NCBI RefSeq assembly: GCF_041027365.1
Contig: NZ_JBFTEH010000013.1
Span: 1-64,000 of the forward strand
DNA length: 64,000 nucleotides
Source: VKMB-3413 sp041027365
GTDB taxonomy: Bacteria > Pseudomonadota > Alphaproteobacteria > Rhizobiales > Rhizobiaceae
Direction of reading: 5' to 3'
Under the pieces are notes generated by a model. It did no database searches and was not told the origin of the DNA. It saw only the letters and a program-made list of their open reading frames with translations. Each line of letters begins with the position of its first letter. The first letter of the stretch is position 1. The position numbers and the translations under genes were made by a program. This document shows positions 25,287-36,209 of the stretch, piece after piece.

Positions 25287-26384
25287 GTGGACGATCTGCG
25301 GATCCTTGCGGACGACCTGTCCGGCGCGCTCGACACGGCGGTCTGCTTTTCCGGCGGCCACAAGGCTTTGCTGGTGACACGGTCCAGCCCGGTCGACGGG
25401 GTGTTCGGCTGTTCCAGCGGCGCACGGGATCTGGCCGCCGAGGCCGCTGCAAAAGTCTTCGTGCAGAGCCTGCCGTGGCTGCTCTCAGTCGGTCATCCGT
25501 TCCACAAGCTGGACAGCCGGCTGCGCGGCTATGCGGCACACGAGATTGCCGCCGTCCGCCGGGCGGCGCCAGACCGACCGATCGTCGTTGCGCCGGCACT
25601 TCCGGTCCAGCAGCGGATCATGCGATCCGGGCGCCTCTACTCCCGTGATAGCGCCGCCATGGCTTGGGCGTTAGAACCAGCCGACATCAGCCGACAACTG
25701 GCAGCGCTGGGCGAGACGGTTGAATTATGTTCGTCGGCTTGCGCGGCAGTTCCCGAAGGCATCAGCCTGTGGGATGCCGAAATCGACGCCGATCTCGACC
25801 GGATCGCTGCGGCTGCACTGGCGCGTCCCGGTGCCATCCTCTGCGGATCTTCGGGGCTCGCGGCGGCGCTGGCCCGCGCGCTCGGCATATCACAGCCGCC
25901 CCGCATAGCCGATTTCACACCGCCGATGCTGCTGATCGCGGGAACGGCACACCCGCAGACCCTGCGCCAGGTGGCACGGGTTTCGTCGCGCGCCGCGGGC
26001 ATCCACCGGCCGGTCGCGACCGATGCGGCGACCTTTGCAGATGTGGCGATGGCGCTTGCCGACGGGCGAAGCCAGCTGATTACGCCGCGCCTGCCCGCCG
26101 GGCTTGAGGCGGAGGCGATCGCGGCGGCAATCGCCCTCTGGATCGGCCGCGCCGTCCACGAACTGCCGCGCCCGGGCAGTCTGTTCGTCACCGGCGGCGA
26201 GACCCTCGATGTGCTGACGCAGGCTCTCGGCGCGAAAGGGCTCCTGGTCGAAGGCCAGGTTGCCGCCGGTGTACCGGCAAGCCGCTTCCTGGGCGGAGTC
26301 TGGGACGGGCTGCCGGTCATCTCCAAGTCCGGGGGCTTTGGGGCGGTCGATCTCCTCGTTCAGTTGGTGATTGACGAGGTTTGA
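25287..26384 (+). CDS. Four-carbon acid sugar kinase (DUF1537 family)
   Basis: 365 residues from GTG 25287, the only start that leaves the N-terminal motif LRILADDLSGALDTA intact. The substrate-binding N-domain and the nucleotide-binding C-domain (VTGGETLDVLTQAL) match the DUF1537 family (OtnK/DtnK/LtnK), which phosphorylates D-threonate, L-threonate, D-erythronate or 3-oxo forms. Paired with PdxA2 immediately downstream, D-threonate or D-erythronate kinase is most likely: this pairing is known to give a 4-phosphate that PdxA2 oxidises and decarboxylates to dihydroxyacetone phosphate. The protein is somewhat short for the family (usually about 400-430), with a compact N-domain. Confidence 0.85.
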   Translation: MDDLRILADDLSGALDTAVCFSGGHKALLVTRSSPVDGVFGCSSGARDLAAEAAAKVFVQSLPWLLSVGHPFHKLDSRLRGYAAHEIAAVRRAAPDRPIVVAPALPVQQRIMRSGRLYSRDSAAMAWALEPADISRQLAALGETVELCSSACAAVPEGISLWDAEIDADLDRIAAAALARPGAILCGSSGLAAALARALGISQPPRIADFTPPMLLIAGTAHPQTLRQVARVSSRAAGIHRPVATDAATFADVAMALADGRSQLITPRLPAGLEAEAIAAAIALWIGRAVHELPRPGSLFVTGGETLDVLTQALGAKGLLVEGQVAAGVPASRFLGGVWDGLPVISKSGGFGAVDLLVQLVIDEV

Positions 26385-26482
26385 ATTCGTTTGATGCGTA
26401 TTGACAGCTTCTGAAAGTTTCTGCGAGTGTCGTGTCACGTCATGAGACCGCGACCGCGGTCGCGCAGAGTCGAGGAGGCGAC

Positions 26483-27514
26483 GTGGCCGCTTTCGCCATC
26501 ACAGTCGGCGATCCCGCCGGCATCGGTCCGGAGATCGTCATCAAGGCTGTCGCGCGTTGCCGCGATCGCCTGGACGACGGCTCGCTGCGACTTCTGGCCA
26601 TCGGCTGCGCGGAGGCGCTGGACATCGCGGCGGACACCCTCGGCGAGCCGCGCCTTCCGCGTGCGGACGACCTTGACGCCGTCTCCGGCGCTGCCGTCAT
26701 TCCGATCGAGCCGGGCGGCGAAGTCCCTCAGATCGGCGTCGTGAGCGCGGCGGCGGGCCGGCATGCCTATCTCGCGATCGAGAAGGCCGTGGAACTCGCG
26801 CTCGCGGGCAAAATCGACGGGATCGTCACAGCGCCGCTGAACAAGGAAGCGCTGAACCTTGCCGGCTACGCCTACGCCGGCCACACCGACATGCTGGCGC
26901 ATCTGACCGGCGTGAAGGGCTCGGTCATGATGCTCGCGCATGGCGGCTTCCGGGTGACGCATCTGACCACCCACGTCGCGCTGGCCGACGTGCCGAAGCT
27001 GCTGACGCCCGAGCGGCTGTCCCACACCATCGGCCTGACGCTGGACGCGCTTCGCCGACTCGGGATCGAGAAGCCGCGCGTCGGCGTCGCGGCGCTCAAT
27101 CCGCATGCCGGGGAGGGCGGCATCTTCGGCCGCCAGGACATCGATGTGACGACCCCCATCGTGGCGCGCTACCGCGACCAGGGCGAGGACGTTTCTGGGC
27201 CGTTGCCGGGCGACACGGTGTTCGTGAAGCTTCGCGGCGGGCGCTACGATGCCGTCGTCGCGATGTACCACGACCAGGGGCACATCCCGGTCAAGCTGCT
27301 CGGCTTCCACACGAATCCGGAGACCGGCGCCTGGGAGGCGCTGAACGGCGTCAACGTGACGCTCGGCCTGCCGATCATCCGCACCTCCGTCGACCACGGA
27401 ACGGCCTTCGACATCGCGGGCACCGGCATTGCCAACGCCGACAGCCTCGTCGAGGCCATCGACTACGCCGTGGCGCTGGCGGGTTCGCGACACGGCGCCG
27501 CGGCAGCAGTCTGA
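26483..27514 (+). CDS. pdxA2: PdxA2-type 4-phospho-threonate/erythronate dehydrogenase
   Basis: 343 residues. I chose GTG 26483: GAGGAGG (26472-26478) is just upstream and the protein then begins MAAFAITVGDPAGIGPE, the standard PdxA N-terminus. A longer frame from GTG 26432 has no such site. Metal ligands expected from PdxA are present: H164 (LTTHVAL), H208 (NPHAGE) and H263 (MYHDQGH), plus GHTDMLA and DHGTAFDIAGTG. PdxA2 proteins oxidise D-threonate- or D-erythronate-4-phosphate with NAD to dihydroxyacetone phosphate and CO2. Context (kinase, DeoR, ALDH, sugar importer) favours catabolism over vitamin B6 synthesis. Confidence 0.9.
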   Translation: MAAFAITVGDPAGIGPEIVIKAVARCRDRLDDGSLRLLAIGCAEALDIAADTLGEPRLPRADDLDAVSGAAVIPIEPGGEVPQIGVVSAAAGRHAYLAIEKAVELALAGKIDGIVTAPLNKEALNLAGYAYAGHTDMLAHLTGVKGSVMMLAHGGFRVTHLTTHVALADVPKLLTPERLSHTIGLTLDALRRLGIEKPRVGVAALNPHAGEGGIFGRQDIDVTTPIVARYRDQGEDVSGPLPGDTVFVKLRGGRYDAVVAMYHDQGHIPVKLLGFHTNPETGAWEALNGVNVTLGLPIIRTSVDHGTAFDIAGTGIANADSLVEAIDYAVALAGSRHGAAAAV

Positions 27515-27548
27515 AGCACGGCGGAAGACTGAAGAATTGGGGAGGACG

Positions 27549-29036
27549 ATGATGAACGACACGATTCCGTCGCGCGAAATGCTTATCGACGGCCGGTTCC
27601 GTGACGCCGGGGAGACCCGGCCGGTCATTAATCCTGCGACGGGCGAAGCCTTCGCCGAGGTGGCGCTCGCCGATGCCGCGATGACCGCCGAGGCGATCGC
27701 TGCGGCGCGCCGGGCACAGCCGGCCTGGGGGGCGCTCGCCCCGCTCGAACGCGCCGGCTACATGCGCAGGATCGCCGCCGCCATCCGCTCGGAGGCTGAG
27801 GCCTATGCCCGCCTGATCGTGCGCGAGCAGGGCAAGCCGATCAACGAGGCGCGCGGCGAGGTGGACGGCGCGGCCGGCTTCTTCGATTTCTTCGCAGAGT
27901 ATGCCCGGCGGATCCAGGGCGAAATCCTGCCTTCCGATCATGCCGGCGAGCAGATCTGGATCCAGCGTGTGCCGATCGGCGTCGTCGGCGCGATCATCCC
28001 GTGGAATTATCCCTTTGCGCTCGTCGCGCGGAAGGTCGCGCCGGCCCTCATCGCGGGGGATACGATCGTCCTGAAGAGCCACGAAGACACGCCGCTATCG
28101 GCGCTCGCCATGGCGCGGATCTTCCAGGCGGCGGGCCTTCCCGCGGGCGTCGTCAACATCCTGACCGGCACCGGCGCCGTAGTCGGCGAGGCCTTGTGCA
28201 ACAGCGCCGACCTCGACCTCATCACCATGACCGGCAGCGTGCCGACCGGCAAGCGGATCATGGGCAATGCCGCGAAGAACCTGACGCCGGTCTCACTGGA
28301 ACTCGGCGGCAAGGCACCCTTCATCGTTATGGCCGACAGCGATGTCGACATGGCGGTGCGCTCGGCCGTCACCTCTCGCTACATGAATTGCGGGCAGGTC
28401 TGCATCTGCAACGAGCGGACCTATGTCGAGCGCTCGGTCTACGACGAATTCGTCGAGAAGTTCGTCGCAGCCAGCAAGGCGCTGCGGATCGGCGATCCGA
28501 TGGAGGACAGCACCGACCTTGGGCCGAAGATCAGCCGGGCCGAACTTGAGAAGGTCGAGGCACGCGTCGCCGAAGCCGTGGGGGAGGGCGCCGAGATCGT
28601 CATCGGGGGCGGCCGGCCGGAGAACCCGCCGCATCCCGGCGGCTTCTACTACAGTCCGACGGTCATCACCGGCGTGCGGCCGGGCATGGGGATCCTGAAG
28701 AGCGAGGTCTTCGGCCCGGTGGTCCCGATCATGCCGTTCGACAGCTTCGACGAGGCGGTGAGCCACGCCAATGACGGCCGCTATGGGCTGTCCGCCTACC
28801 TGTTCACCAACGATATCGCCAAGATCATGCGGACGGTCAACGAGGTGGCCTTCGGCGAGATCTACGTCAATCGGGTCGGCCCGGAGAGCCTGCAGGGCTT
28901 CCACGTCGGCTACCACGACAGTGGCTTGGGGGGAGACGACGGCAGCCACGGTCTGGAGACGTATCTGCGCAAGAAGACCGTCTACGTGAACTATTCCGGT
29001 GCGCCGACAAGCGCCCTGATGCCCTACGGCGGCTAG
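27549..29036 (+). CDS. NAD(P)-dependent aldehyde dehydrogenase
   Basis: 495 residues. Key residues are all visible: PWNYPF (N153), SVPTGKRI cofactor loop, ELGGKAP (E251) and the catalytic cysteine C285 in NCGQVCICNE. It is most like lactaldehyde/glycolaldehyde dehydrogenases (AldA-like). A GGGGAGGA site (27539-27546) precedes ATG 27549. It is the fourth gene of the plus operon and probably oxidises an aldose or glycolaldehyde-type intermediate to the acid that feeds the kinase, or an aldehyde produced downstream. The substrate is not determined. Confidence 0.9.
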   Translation: MMNDTIPSREMLIDGRFRDAGETRPVINPATGEAFAEVALADAAMTAEAIAAARRAQPAWGALAPLERAGYMRRIAAAIRSEAEAYARLIVREQGKPINEARGEVDGAAGFFDFFAEYARRIQGEILPSDHAGEQIWIQRVPIGVVGAIIPWNYPFALVARKVAPALIAGDTIVLKSHEDTPLSALAMARIFQAAGLPAGVVNILTGTGAVVGEALCNSADLDLITMTGSVPTGKRIMGNAAKNLTPVSLELGGKAPFIVMADSDVDMAVRSAVTSRYMNCGQVCICNERTYVERSVYDEFVEKFVAASKALRIGDPMEDSTDLGPKISRAELEKVEARVAEAVGEGAEIVIGGGRPENPPHPGGFYYSPTVITGVRPGMGILKSEVFGPVVPIMPFDSFDEAVSHANDGRYGLSAYLFTNDIAKIMRTVNEVAFGEIYVNRVGPESLQGFHVGYHDSGLGGDDGSHGLETYLRKKTVYVNYSGAPTSALMPYGG

Positions 29037-29077
29037 CCGTACCGCTTCATCATCATCGCTATGGGAGGAGACCAACG

Positions 29078-30220
29078 ATGAAAATGCTGCATTCGCTCGG
29101 ACTTGCGACGGCTCTGACGGCCATGCTCGCAGCCCCGGCCCTGGCCCAGGATTCCAAGACCATCCCGCCGGAAGCCGCCAAGCTTCTGGAGCCGCTGCCG
29201 ATCTCGCCGACCGGTCAGGTCGTGCCGGGCTATCCAGACGGTGCGCCAGCGTCCTCACCGGACGTACTGAAGCTCACCGACCAGGAAATCGCCACCTTGA
29301 AGTCGAAGAACTTCACGGCCGGCATCGTCATGCACACCATGGACGCCGGCTGGCCGACACTGCAGGTCGCGGGCATCAAGACGACGCTGGAGAAGTACGG
29401 CATCAAGGTCGTCGGCGTAACTGACGCGAAGTTCGAGCCGGGCACGCAGATCAGCGATCTGGAGCAGATGATCGCCCGCAAGCCGGACGTGATTTTCTCG
29501 ATCCCGATCGACCCGCAGAGCGAAGCGGCCGCCTACAAGAAGGCGGCGGATGCCGGCATCAAGCTGGTGTTCATGGACAACGTGCCGAAGGGTCTCGCGC
29601 CCGGCAAGGATTACCTCACCGTCGTCGCGTCGGACAATGAGAAGAACGCCTACTACGCCGCTCAGGAACTGGTGAAGGCGATCGGCGGCAAGGGCGAGGT
29701 CGGCATCATCACGCTGGTCTACGACTACTATTACTCCGTCGCAGCGCGGAAGGTCGGCGCCGAGAAGGCTTTCAAGGAGCATCCGGACATCAAGCTGGTG
29801 GACGTCGGCACCTTCACTGCGCCGGAAAAGGCCTACAGTGTCGCGACCGCCATGCTCACCGCCCACCCGAACCTCAAGGGCATCTTCGTCGCCTGGGATA
29901 CGCCTGCCCAGCAGGTGGTTGCGGCGGCCAAGACGCTCGGCCGAAAGATCGTCGTGACGACCAACGACCTCGCGCAGGACAGCGCGCTGAACGTTGCTCG
30001 CGGCGACTTCTACGCCGTCGGTGCGCAGCGCCCCTACGATCAGGGCGTTGCCGAGGCGAAGGCCGCCGCTCTCGGTCTGCTCGGCAAGAAAGTGCCCCCC
30101 TACATCGAGGTCCCGACCCTTCGCGTTCAGAAACTCGACCTCCTCAGCGCCCTCAAGATCGTCACCAAGGAGCCGCCTCCGAAATCGGTGGTCAAGCTCT
30201 GCAACGGCGAATGCTACTAA
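29078..30220 (+). CDS. Sugar-binding protein of ribose-type ABC importer 1
   Basis: 380 residues. Signal peptide MKMLHSLGLATALTAMLAAP, cleaved after about ALA-Q. A 60-residue proline-rich segment precedes the periplasmic-binding fold (FTAGIVMHTMDAGWPTLQVA), which belongs to the RbsB/XylF-like group (Peripla_BP_4). It ends in CNGECY with a Cys-x3-Cys pair, unusual in this family, which might be a disulfide or metal site. First gene of the importer, followed by a small hairpin before the ATPase gene. Confidence 0.9.
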   Translation: MKMLHSLGLATALTAMLAAPALAQDSKTIPPEAAKLLEPLPISPTGQVVPGYPDGAPASSPDVLKLTDQEIATLKSKNFTAGIVMHTMDAGWPTLQVAGIKTTLEKYGIKVVGVTDAKFEPGTQISDLEQMIARKPDVIFSIPIDPQSEAAAYKKAADAGIKLVFMDNVPKGLAPGKDYLTVVASDNEKNAYYAAQELVKAIGGKGEVGIITLVYDYYYSVAARKVGAEKAFKEHPDIKLVDVGTFTAPEKAYSVATAMLTAHPNLKGIFVAWDTPAQQVVAAAKTLGRKIVVTTNDLAQDSALNVARGDFYAVGAQRPYDQGVAEAKAAALGLLGKKVPPYIEVPTLRVQKLDLLSALKIVTKEPPPKSVVKLCNGECY

Positions 30221-30232
30221 GAGGTCGCGCGG

Positions 30233-30251
30233 CGGCGGGGGATCTCCGCCG
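30233..30251 (+). terminator. Small GC-rich hairpin between binding protein and ATPase genes
   Basis: CGGCGG (30233-30238) pairs with CCGCCG (30246-30251) across a 7-base loop. It is too weak and T-poor to be a full terminator. Like the hairpin at 21808-21837, it follows a binding-protein gene and may set relative expression. Confidence 0.4.
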
Positions 30252-30265
30252 TCGCGTCCAGGTCG

Positions 30266-31857
<1,592 letters not shown>

Positions 31858-31861
<4 letters not shown>

Positions 31862-32817
31862 GCGACGCATCGAGGTCCGGCCTGCAGCCGAGACATCTGG
31901 CCGTGACGGGGTTCCTGCGGGACCACATCACCTACCTCATCTTCGGCCTGGTCACGCTCTACTTCGTATTCACAGCGCCGAGCTTCGCCACGCTCGGCAC
32001 GGCCGAGGCGATCCTCAGGATCACCGCGATTGTCTCGATCATGGCGGTCGGCATGACCTTCGTCATCATCACCGCGGAGATCGACCTCTCGGTCGGATCG
32101 ATGGCCAGCCTCTCCGGCATGATCGGCGCGCTCCTGCTGCAGGCCGATTACGGCTGGATTTCCGCGATCCTGCTGACGCTGCTCTTCGGGGCCGCGGTCG
32201 GGGCGTTCTCCGGCCTTCTGGTGACGTGGCTGCGCATTCCCTCCTTTCTCGTCACGCTCGGCATGCTGTCGATCCTGTCGGGCGTCGCGCTGACGATCAC
32301 CGGAACACGCTCGGTGCCGATCGTGTCTGACCACTTCACCGGCTCCCTGTGGGACGGATCGGTGGCGGGCGTGCCGGTGCCGATCGTGTGGACGATCGCC
32401 ATCGCCATCGTCGGCTTCTACGTTCTGCACCTGACGCCGCTCGGCAAGCGGGTCTTCGCGACCGGCGGCAACGTCACGGCAGCCCGCTTCTCGGGCGTCC
32501 GCACCGACCGCATCAAGCTACTCGCCTTCACCGTGTCGGGCTTCACGGCCTCGCTGTCCGGCCTGATGCTCGCGGCCCGCAGCACCGCGGGCAATCCCAG
32601 CCTCGGGTCCGGACTCGAGCTCGACGTCATCGCCGCGGTGATCATCGGCGGCACCAGCCTGTTCGGCGGCCGCGGCAGCATCGTCGGGTCCGTCGTCGGG
32701 GCGATCTTCATCGGAATCGTTGGCTTCGGCCTGCTGGTGATGGGCTTCTCGACCTCGATCCAGGAGATCATCAAGGGCGCCATCATCATCGGCGCGGTCG
32801 CACTGGCGCGGCGATAG
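31858..32817 (+). CDS. Sugar ABC importer 1 permease (RbsC type)
   Basis: 319 residues, about nine membrane segments. Family marks are ITAEIDLSVGSM, IPSFLVTLGMLSILSGVAL, GKRVFATGGN and IIGGTSLFGGRGSIVGSVVG. ATG 31858 overlaps the ATPase stop. It completes importer 1 (29078-32817) and probably brings in a sugar, sugar alcohol or sugar acid used by the neighbouring enzymes. Confidence 0.92.
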
Positions 32818-32836
32818 GACAGACGGGAGGAGAGCC

Positions 32837-33670
32837 ATGGCGAAGTGGAGGATGGCTTACCATGCCAATTGCTGGGGACCGCTCGGCGGCGACCCTGTGG
32901 GCGTTACCTCGATCGGTCGCCTGACCTATCGTACCTTCGGCGACATGAGGCAGGCGGCACGCGACATCGCTGCGGCCGGCTACGAAGGCATCGAGTTCTT
33001 CGACGGGAACGTCCTCGACGGGCACGACGACGGCTATGCGGCCATGCGTAGGCTGCTCGGCGAGACCAAGCTTGCGCTCGTCGCTGTCTACTCCGGCGGC
33101 AACTTCATCTTCCCGGACATTCTCGAGGAAGAACTCGCGCGTGTCGAACAGGCGGCGGACGCGGCACAGGCGCTCGAGGCCGAGCATCTCGTCGTCGGCG
33201 GCGGCGCGCGGCGCCTCGGCGGGACGCGCGATGCCGACTATGACGCGCTGGCGCGCGCCCTCGACCGCGTCGACGCGATCGCATCCGAGCGCGGGCTGGC
33301 GGCGCATTATCACCCGCATCTGTCGACGATCGTCGAAAATCCCGAGGAAGTACGCCGGATCTTCGCCAAGACCGAGATCGGCTTCTGCCCCGACACCGCG
33401 CATCTGGCGGCCGCCGGCGGAAACGCGGCGGAACTGGTGCGCGAACACGCCGAGCGCATTTCCTACGTGCACCTGAAGGGGCTGCGGCGCGACCCTTTCG
33501 CCTTTGTGCCGGTGGGGCAGGGCGACTGCGACAACGCCGCGGTGATCCGGACCCTGAAGGAGATCGGCTACGAGGGCTGGATCTGCAACGAACTGGACAG
33601 CTGGCCGGACCCCGCCGGCGGAGCAAGGGAGAGCTTCGCCTTCGTCGCGGGAGAAGCGGCCGGGGACTGA
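32837..33670 (+). CDS. Sugar-phosphate isomerase/epimerase-like TIM barrel (IolE-like)
   Basis: 277 residues, xylose-isomerase-like TIM barrel of the inosose dehydratase/epimerase group. Metal-site-style motifs are GYEGIEFFDG, HYHPHLSTIVEN, FCPDTAHLAAAGG, YVHLKG and WICNELDSW. It begins 19 bp after the permease with GGGAGGAGAG before the ATG. The reaction (epimerase or dehydratase on a keto-sugar) cannot be fixed from sequence. Confidence 0.85.
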   Translation: MAKWRMAYHANCWGPLGGDPVGVTSIGRLTYRTFGDMRQAARDIAAAGYEGIEFFDGNVLDGHDDGYAAMRRLLGETKLALVAVYSGGNFIFPDILEEELARVEQAADAAQALEAEHLVVGGGARRLGGTRDADYDALARALDRVDAIASERGLAAHYHPHLSTIVENPEEVRRIFAKTEIGFCPDTAHLAAAGGNAAELVREHAERISYVHLKGLRRDPFAFVPVGQGDCDNAAVIRTLKEIGYEGWICNELDSWPDPAGGARESFAFVAGEAAGD

Positions 33671-33748
33671 GGCGCCTGCGAGCGGGCGCATAGAACGCGG
33701 CGCCGCCTGGGGGGAGCGACCGGGCAAGTATTCACGGGAGGAGACCAG

Positions 33749-34402
33749 ATGGCGGACGAGACGTTTTTCAACCCGCACCAGCGCGCCACGATCGCGGCTG
33801 CGATGGCCCGGATCATCCCGACCGACGACATGCCTGGGGCGCGCGAGGCGGGCTGCATCGACTTCGTCGACCGCTATCTCTCCGGTATCGGCTTCATCTA
33901 TGCCAAGCCCGACGGGTCGGGCTTCGAGACCTTGACCGGTCGAGCCGCGGACGCTTGGCGACGCCGGATCGACATCCTGCGCCGGCGCTATGTCGACGGG
34001 GTCGCGGATCTCGACGAACGCGCGCGAGCGACGTTCTCCGCGCCCTTCAGCGAGCTTCACCCCGAGCAGCAGGAAACGATCCTTCGCGCGCTCGAGGCGG
34101 GGCGGTCTCCCGCCGAGACGACAGCGGCGCTGGACCGGACGGCCGAGGCGGCCGAGCCTGCTTTGCAGCAGACCTCGACGGAGATCGATCTCGACTTCTT
34201 CCCGCTCCTCGTCGCCCACACGCGGCAGGGCTACTACTGCGACCCGATCTACGGCGGCAACCGGGATCGCGCCGGCTGGACGACGATCGGCTTCGACGGC
34301 CCGACCTCGCTGAAGGCGGTGCACGAAGGCCGCTACACCACGCTTCAGTATTTTGCCGAAGGCGAGGCTGAGAAGGTCCGGGAGTTCCACGATGGTCTCT
34401 AA
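33749..34402 (+). CDS. Gluconate 2-dehydrogenase subunit 3 family protein
   Basis: 217 residues with FNPHQRATIAAAMARIIPTD and PGAREAGCIDFVDRYL, the Gluconate_2-dh3 signature. In known enzymes this small subunit pairs with a GMC-type FAD subunit and a cytochrome c to oxidise sugars in the periplasm. The GMC gene starts inside its last codons (11-bp overlap). No clear twin-arginine signal is seen at the N-terminus, so export, if any, would depend on a partner. A GGAGGAG site precedes the ATG. Confidence 0.85.
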   Translation: MADETFFNPHQRATIAAAMARIIPTDDMPGAREAGCIDFVDRYLSGIGFIYAKPDGSGFETLTGRAADAWRRRIDILRRRYVDGVADLDERARATFSAPFSELHPEQQETILRALEAGRSPAETTAALDRTAEAAEPALQQTSTEIDLDFFPLLVAHTRQGYYCDPIYGGNRDRAGWTTIGFDGPTSLKAVHEGRYTTLQYFAEGEAEKVREFHDGL

Positions 34403-36023
34403 GCGCAAGCCCGAGCGTACCGACGTCGTCATCGTCGGCGCAGGCGCCTCCGGCGCCGCTGCCGCCAAGGTGCTGTGCGAGGCCGGGATCAAGGTCGTCG
34501 CGCTGGAAAAGGGGCCGTGGCGTAAGCGCGAAAGCTTTGGCGGCGACGAACTCGCCAATATCAACCGCTACAACCTCTGGCCCGACCCGCTGCTCAATCC
34601 GCGGACGTGGCGGGAGACGGCCGCCGACGCGGCGACGCCCAACCTGTTCTGCCCTGTGCCGCAGATGGTCGGCGGCGGCACCGTTCATTGGCAGGGCTGG
34701 CTACCGCGCTTCACCGAGAACGACTTTCGCCTGCGCACGATCGCCGGCGATTTGCCGGGCGCGAGCCTTGCCGACTGGCCGATCACCTATGACGAGCTGG
34801 AGCCGTATTACCTCAAGGTGGAATGGGCGTTCGGCGTCTCCGGCGAGGCTGGGGCGAACCGCTTCGAATCCCCTCGCTCCGGCGGCTATCCGTGCCCGCC
34901 GATGCCGGTCTCGCGCTATGTCGAGAAGTTCCACAAGGGCTGCGCCGCGCTCGGCTGGAACTCCTTCCCAATGCCGCAGGCGGCCCTTTCTCGCCCCTAT
35001 AACGGCCGCAAGGCCACTGTCGTCAGCGCCTTCGCGCAGCAGCACGGCGATCCCAGCGGCACCCGCTCGTCGGCGCTGAACGTCTTCGTGCCGGATGCCC
35101 TGGCCACCGGCAACTACGAGATCCGGCCGGAATGTGTCGTGCGCGAACTCGTCCTCGATGGGCACGGGCGCGTTAGAGCTGCGGTTTATGAGGACGGCGA
35201 CGGCGACGTTGTCGAGCAAGAGGCGGACGTCTTCATCCTCGCCTGTGGCGCAGTGGAAACGGCGCGGCTCCTCCTCCTGTCGCGGTCCGGCCGCTTCCCG
35301 AACGGGCTCGCCAACGGCAGCGACCTCGTCGGGCGGAACGTCACCTTCCACGAATATTCCGCTGCAGTCGGCACCTATGACGATCCCATCTATGCCTGGG
35401 CCGGCGGCGGCTATGTCAGCGCCTCTACCTTCCAGCACTACGAGCACGACGCCTCGCGCGGGTTCGTCTCCGGGGGACATCTGGCGGTCGCCGGGGTGGG
35501 CATCCCGCTGCCAATCAACTGGCACCTGCCGGGCGCCCCGACCTGGGGTGCCGAGGCCAAGAGGATCGACCGCGATTACTTCAACCACTCGCTGGCCGTG
35601 GCGATGGTGCTCCATGACATGCCGCAGCACGACAACCGGGTCGATCTCGACGAAGCGGTCGTCGACGCTTGGGGCCTGCCGGTGGCGCGCATCACGCTGA
35701 AGCCGCACGAAAACGACATCGCCCAAGGGCGCTTTCTCATCGACCGCGGTGCCGACATCCTGGAGGCGAGCGGCGCGTCGAATATCCGCAAGGTGTATGC
35801 CGATCGCATCACCGGCAATTGCTCGCATCAGCACGGTACGGCCCGAATGGGAGACGACCCGCAGACGTCGGTGCTGGACCGCTGGTGCCGAGCGCACGAG
35901 GTCGACAACCTCTACGCGGTCGATGGCTCGCCCTTCCCGACTGCGACGGGCGCCAACCCGACGCTGACGATCATGGCCAACGCCTGGCGCGTCGCGGAAC
36001 GGCTGGTACAGGAGCGGCGGTGA
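34392..36023 (+). CDS. GMC family FAD-dependent oxidoreductase (sugar dehydrogenase large subunit)
   Basis: 543 residues. FAD-binding VVIVGAGASGAAAAK (GAGASG 16-21), GGGTVHWQGW, and the C-terminal active-site block CSHQHGTARMGDD...VDGSPFPTATGANPTLT with conserved His and Asn. It resembles gluconate/2-ketogluconate/fructose dehydrogenase FAD subunits. No cytochrome c subunit gene follows, so the electron acceptor is unclear. It overlaps the subunit 3 gene and probably forms a complex with it, oxidising the sugar brought in by importer 1. Confidence 0.9.
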   Translation: MVSKRKPERTDVVIVGAGASGAAAAKVLCEAGIKVVALEKGPWRKRESFGGDELANINRYNLWPDPLLNPRTWRETAADAATPNLFCPVPQMVGGGTVHWQGWLPRFTENDFRLRTIAGDLPGASLADWPITYDELEPYYLKVEWAFGVSGEAGANRFESPRSGGYPCPPMPVSRYVEKFHKGCAALGWNSFPMPQAALSRPYNGRKATVVSAFAQQHGDPSGTRSSALNVFVPDALATGNYEIRPECVVRELVLDGHGRVRAAVYEDGDGDVVEQEADVFILACGAVETARLLLLSRSGRFPNGLANGSDLVGRNVTFHEYSAAVGTYDDPIYAWAGGGYVSASTFQHYEHDASRGFVSGGHLAVAGVGIPLPINWHLPGAPTWGAEAKRIDRDYFNHSLAVAMVLHDMPQHDNRVDLDEAVVDAWGLPVARITLKPHENDIAQGRFLIDRGADILEASGASNIRKVYADRITGNCSHQHGTARMGDDPQTSVLDRWCRAHEVDNLYAVDGSPFPTATGANPTLTIMANAWRVAERLVQERR

Positions 36024-36209
36024 ACCTTGAGTGTCACTTCTGACGCTCGTGCTGGCCTCGCACACCATTCTTCCGGTTAAAAATCTCAACTTTCTGACGC
36101 GATTGCTCCTTTACGATGCTCATGGCCCTCGTGGAGACTTACCGCCATCATCAAGCCAGTCGGCCGCTCTCGGTACCGTCCGGCCGGCATCTCCGGGAGG
36201 GCGAAAGCG

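Noticed and set aside
26432..26482. Upstream GTG start of the PdxA2 gene
   Set aside because: No ribosome-binding site, and the extra 17 residues have no family counterpart; GTG 26483 has GAGGAGG and the canonical N-terminus.
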